From Balaenoptera acutorostrata (lineage: Eukaryota; Chordata; Mammalia; Artiodactyla; Balaenopteridae): 64,000 bases of DNA. Made by a program: the position numbers and the translations under genes. The stretch lies in the NCBI RefSeq assembly GCF_949987535.1, contig NC_080077.1, forward strand, positions 39,512,561-39,576,560. The letters are read 5' to 3'. Of the stretch, positions 60,431-64,000 are shown in pieces (the first letter of the stretch is position 1; every line of letters starts with the position of its first letter). The notes beneath the pieces are model-generated. The model saw nothing but the letters and a program-made list of their open reading frames with translations, was not told the DNA's origin and did not search any database.

Positions 60431-61199
60431 CACTATATACTTTAAATTCAGAATTTGAATAAAATACTTTATACCAACACTGTTTGCTAATGTACTTGTG
60501 AAAAATCGGATCAGTATCACTGAACTTGGTTATAAATTGGGAAGGAATCTAAAACAGTAATTTGAGTGTTATTACATGAATGTACTATGCAATTTTATCA
60601 TTATTCCTCTTATTAGCAGACAATTAACACTACGTAATTGCACTGTTCAATCAGGATGGCAATGGAATGGAATGGCAATGGAATGGAAATGTGAATGCAG
60701 AGAACTGCAGTTTCTGTTAAGACTCAAAACATTAGTTCTGCAGTTACTAATGTGTAATGACAATCTAGTGTCATAGTGGACCACTTACTCAAAAGTCAGA
60801 AGAGATGGGTTTCTAGTTAACAATTCAATTGGGTTTAACGAATAAGATGCTGAGAAACCATTATATGCTTGCACTGGATTAAGAATTGGGTACACTAAAA
60901 ATAAGACAAATATAATACCTGACCTCAGGGGTCATGTAACATATCATTTATCAAATTATAGAAAAGTCATGTGTATTACACAAGGCTAAGTAGTGATAGT
61001 GGGGTTTATAAAAATTGTGTTTGATCTCTCTAGAAGTTCATACCTCCATGAGGAAATGACATTTATTTAAGGTGAGGTTAAAAATAAATAGGATTTAGGA
61101 TGAGCAATAGTGCCAAGAAAAAAAAGAAAAGATCCAAAGACAAAATAGAGCATTTAATAGGAGGTCAGAAATGAACACAAGAAAAACAATACCATGTAT
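60431..61199. other. AT-rich sequence with a short GGAAT tract
   Basis: ggcaatggaatggaatggca and its continuation (60658-60689) form a short GGAAT/GGCAAT tandem. Nothing else is recognised. Confidence 0.4.
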
Positions 61200-61490
61200 A
61201 TGAGTTCAGTCCTCAGTGCTTTGACTTTTTCTCTCTATACATTCATTTCCCAGGTCGTGATCTTTCCGGTCCAATAACATTGATATACTGACAATACCAG
61301 GAATTATATCTCCAGGCCAGATCTTTAAACTTTTAACTCCAGTCTCATAGTCAACTTCCTACTCAACGTCTCTACCATGATGTCTAATAGTTATCTCAGA
61401 CTTAACCAGAAAGTAACCAAACTCCTATTTTCTCAGCACTCCCCATTATAATAAGTGCCACCTCCATTCACTCAGTTGCTCAGGGTGGGA
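61200..61490 (+). repeat. Ancient interspersed relic, family unresolved
   Basis: gtcaacttcctactcaacgt, ctctaccatgatgtctaata, gttatctcagacttaaccag and ccacctccattcactcagtt match a common old mammalian repeat that I cannot name with certainty. A related scrap may lie at 57565-57620. Confidence 0.45.
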
Positions 61491-61512
61491 GATTGTGGGT
61501 TGGGTGGCAGCC

Positions 61513-62062
61513 ATTGAATGGGAAAAGATATTTGCAAACCATATATTTGATAAGGTGTTAATATTTAAAATATGCATACAACTCAACATAGAAAAAACAA
61601 ACAACACAATTAAAACATGGGTAGAGGACCTGAATAGACATTTTTCTAAAGAAGATATAAAAATGGTCAACAGACACATAAGAAGATGCTCAGCATCACT
61701 AATCATCAGGGAAATGCAAATCAAAACCACAATGAGATACCACCTCACACTGGTCAGACTGGCTATCATCAAAAAGACAAATAACAAGTGTTGGTGAGGA
61801 TGTGAAGAAAAGGGAACCCTCACGCACCATAGGTAGGATTGTAAATTGGTGCAGCCACTATAGAAAACAGTATGGAGCTTCCTCAAAAAATTAAAAGTAA
61901 AACTGCCATACGATCCAGCAATTTCACTTCTGGATATTTAACTGAAGAATACAAAAACACTAATTCAAAAAGATATATGCACTCCAATGTTTATTGCAGC
62001 ACTATTTACAATGGCCAAGACATGGAAGTAACCTAAGTGTTCATTCATAGATGGATAAGTAA
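61513..62062 (+). repeat. Old L1 ORF2 C-terminal fragment, sense
   Basis: Encodes [18 protein letters not shown] and [18 protein letters not shown] in one frame up to a stop near 61797, then further ORF2 sequence (ccagcaatttcacttctgga, gcagcactatttacaatggc) in other frames. The open frame starts in flanking sequence, so it is not a gene. Confidence 0.82.
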
Positions 62063-62110
62063 GGTATATATAGATATATGTATATCTATCTATCTATCTA
62101 TATAAATATT
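62063..62110 (+). repeat. (TATC)n / TATA microsatellite
   Basis: tatctatctatctatctata grown at the point where L1 carries a TATA-rich stretch. Confidence 0.85.
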
Positions 62111-64000
62111 ATAAGTCAAATTTATCCAATAAAAAAAGAAAAAAAAGAGAGGCTCCCAAATTATAAAAACTTCAAGACATGCAAAACCTGAAAAAAAAAT
62201 CTGTCATTGGAAGACAAGTTTTAGTTATAAAATATGTACCTATAGATGAATCCCTTAGCTGGAAGAAGAGGGAGTGCCTCCTTTTTTAATAGCTATTCAG
62301 CAGAATCTAATGCTCTTCTCTCTTTTTCTACTCAGTATATCCTAAGATCCTTAACAGTATCACTCCCTTGTGTGGCTGAATAAAAAATGATGGTAACTTG
62401 GTTGCTCTGACTTCATGCTTTCCCATTTCTGCGTAATCTTTTAAAAACTGACTTCTTCTGACAGCTCTGCTGGGAGGCATAGAAACCTAAATAAACAAAG
62501 GGGACTAGGAAGCATACAGACATAGAAAGATTTGACATTTTGCGAAGAGGTTGAAAATTTAGCTGCACAGTTCTTGTGTGTGACAAAGTAGGCTTACTCT
62601 AGTTGGTGATGGAGAGAGAATGAGGAAGGACCTTCCCCGGAAATCCAGTGGGCCCAGTGTAAGACTAAGTCATGATGTTATTCTGATCCTTTATTTCTCT
62701 GTGTCTGTGAGTTTCAGATTCTGCTAGAAAATTAAATTGTGAGTGCTGACCTACTGCTTAAGATTTTGTAAGAAATGACTATTGACTGTGATGACCTCTG
62801 CAATAAGGCAATGTTGTTTCACTATCTAGTCTGTGATATCACTATTATTATAATTGTTATTATTAACAATTATTAACTGTTTATTCTATTAATACCAATT
62901 TCAAAGGGATCTAATTAGTGGAAAATTTAAAACTTCTGCTTGTCTTCATTTTTCTTTTGACTTTTGTGCATATCATTATTTATTACTCCATATATCAGAG
63001 TGTGAATTGATAAGAAAAAAGAAAAAAGCTAACAGGACTGGTTTTCTTTTTGCTGTTGAAAAGGGGCTTTTTGAAGGACAATGGTGAAAGTTTTCCTTAA
63101 AATAATTTAAGAAATATAAACATCTAGCAGGACAGTGATTAGCACAAAAGCCTTCCAAAGCACTTCCACAAATATGTCTTCACTTTGCCACATACAAAAG
63201 AAAACGGGAATTTGTTCACAATTATGAATAATTCCTTAGCAGATAATACATTTGGTACTAGGACACAGCACTCCAACCTCTCTGAAAAATGGCTTTATCT
63301 ACCTGACCACTGACTTATTAGAAGCAGCAAAGTATTCCAGGAAGCCAGCTTGATAATGACAGGCGGGCTGTCTTGGTTTGGCAGCACCTCATTTAACAGC
63401 TTATATTCCTAAGGTATGGCTAGGCAAATTCTGTAGCTCTCAGTTGACACTAATATATAACTGGTAAACTCTCATTTTAGGAGAAAAAAATACCCTTGTT
63501 CAATTGACTTCGGGGGGGTGGGGGCTTATTATGGCTACATACCAATGAACCATCTGTTTTGAAGGTTTCTTTTTCAGCAAGAATGCTAGCACTGATGGTT
63601 CAGGGCGTTCTGTCATCATTAATCTCCCATCGCTTGTTGTAGATGACTTGTCACTTTTTTTTTCTTGAACTTTTTCCATTCAATGGATATTTGGCCTCTA
63701 AAGTGAGTGAACATAATATATCAAATTTGATATCTCATCATAAAGCCATATTAATGCTCCTTCTTCCTTGTGACATGTCTCTAATTAGAAATTGTTTTAA
63801 AAAGCTTTTATGTCAGTTAGAGAGCATATATTTGTTTTAAATCAAGGATGACTTTATAATTTATTATTTAATTGGAATCTTTTGAAAGTAATGAGTCATT
63901 ATTAATAATTATGCTAGGAAAACAAGCACAAGCCAGGACTTTTTATACTGAAAACAAAAGAAGAAAGTAGAAAGCTTTGTCCAATATTGAAACTTACATG
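62111..64000. other. Low-repeat AT-rich interval to the window end
   Basis: No SINE, LINE or LTR is recognised. Short frames at 62976-63158 and 63643-63840 have no domain. Homeodomain-like cores (ctaattagaaatt, taatttattatttaattgg) cluster at 63780-63920; regulatory meaning is unproven. Confidence 0.4.

Noticed and set aside
60658..60689. GGAAT-type satellite tract
   Set aside because: Only about 30 bp and imperfect; treated as a local simple repeat, not satellite DNA.

Overview
This is a mammalian nuclear segment, most likely from a cetacean (whale, dolphin or porpoise). It has introns, an AT-rich background, ancient MIR, L2 and MER5 relics, and about thirteen tRNA-derived SINEs of the CHR family. 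These SINEs start with the head gggcttccctggtggcgcag, carry a Pol III box B (ggttcgag) and end in an AAATA-type tail. Their abundance and low divergence, together with young L1 copies whose 3' UTR is the type seen in whales, point to Cetacea within Cetartiodactyla. The species cannot be read from the sequence. There is no bacterial-type gene, operon or CRISPR array. Nearly every long open frame is a shadow of L1 or SINE sequence. Layout: 1-2805 is the 5' part of an L1 on the minus strand (GC-rich 5' UTR/promoter, then an ORF1 broken by a frameshift). From 6.5 to 11.3 kb lies the only convincing single-copy gene: three phase-matched exons on the plus strand (42 nt, 39 nt and a terminal exon with a stop). 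They encode two related acidic/basic modules and a 45-residue tail. I do not recognise the gene. The L1 3' end at 11.77-12.14 kb and all later sequence lie downstream of this stop. From 12 to 31 kb the window is intergenic and full of repeats: CHR SINEs, L1 3' ends, L2, MIR and a MaLR-like solo LTR. From 31 to 35 kb is a low-repeat stretch. From 35.2 to 37.8 kb a Tigger1-like DNA transposon relic is split by two L1 3' ends in opposite orientations. From 38 to 57 kb are scattered old L1, MIR and L2 pieces and three CHR SINEs. From 57.7 to 60.4 kb an old L1 contains two nested SINEs and a MER2/Tigger-type element. From 62.1 to 64 kb few repeats are visible. The most notable observations are the unrecognised gene's symmetric, duplicated mini-exons and a group of CHR SINEs with non-standard structure. 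Some of these SINEs carry a bipartite 3' tail (AAATA tail, extra sequence, then a second poly(A)) enclosed by the target-site duplication, as expected from Pol III read-through. Two relatives carry an internal 24-bp unit in two and three tandem copies instead of one. No repeat-library or protein-database search could be run, so family names rest on remembered consensus features and subfamily names are mostly withheld.
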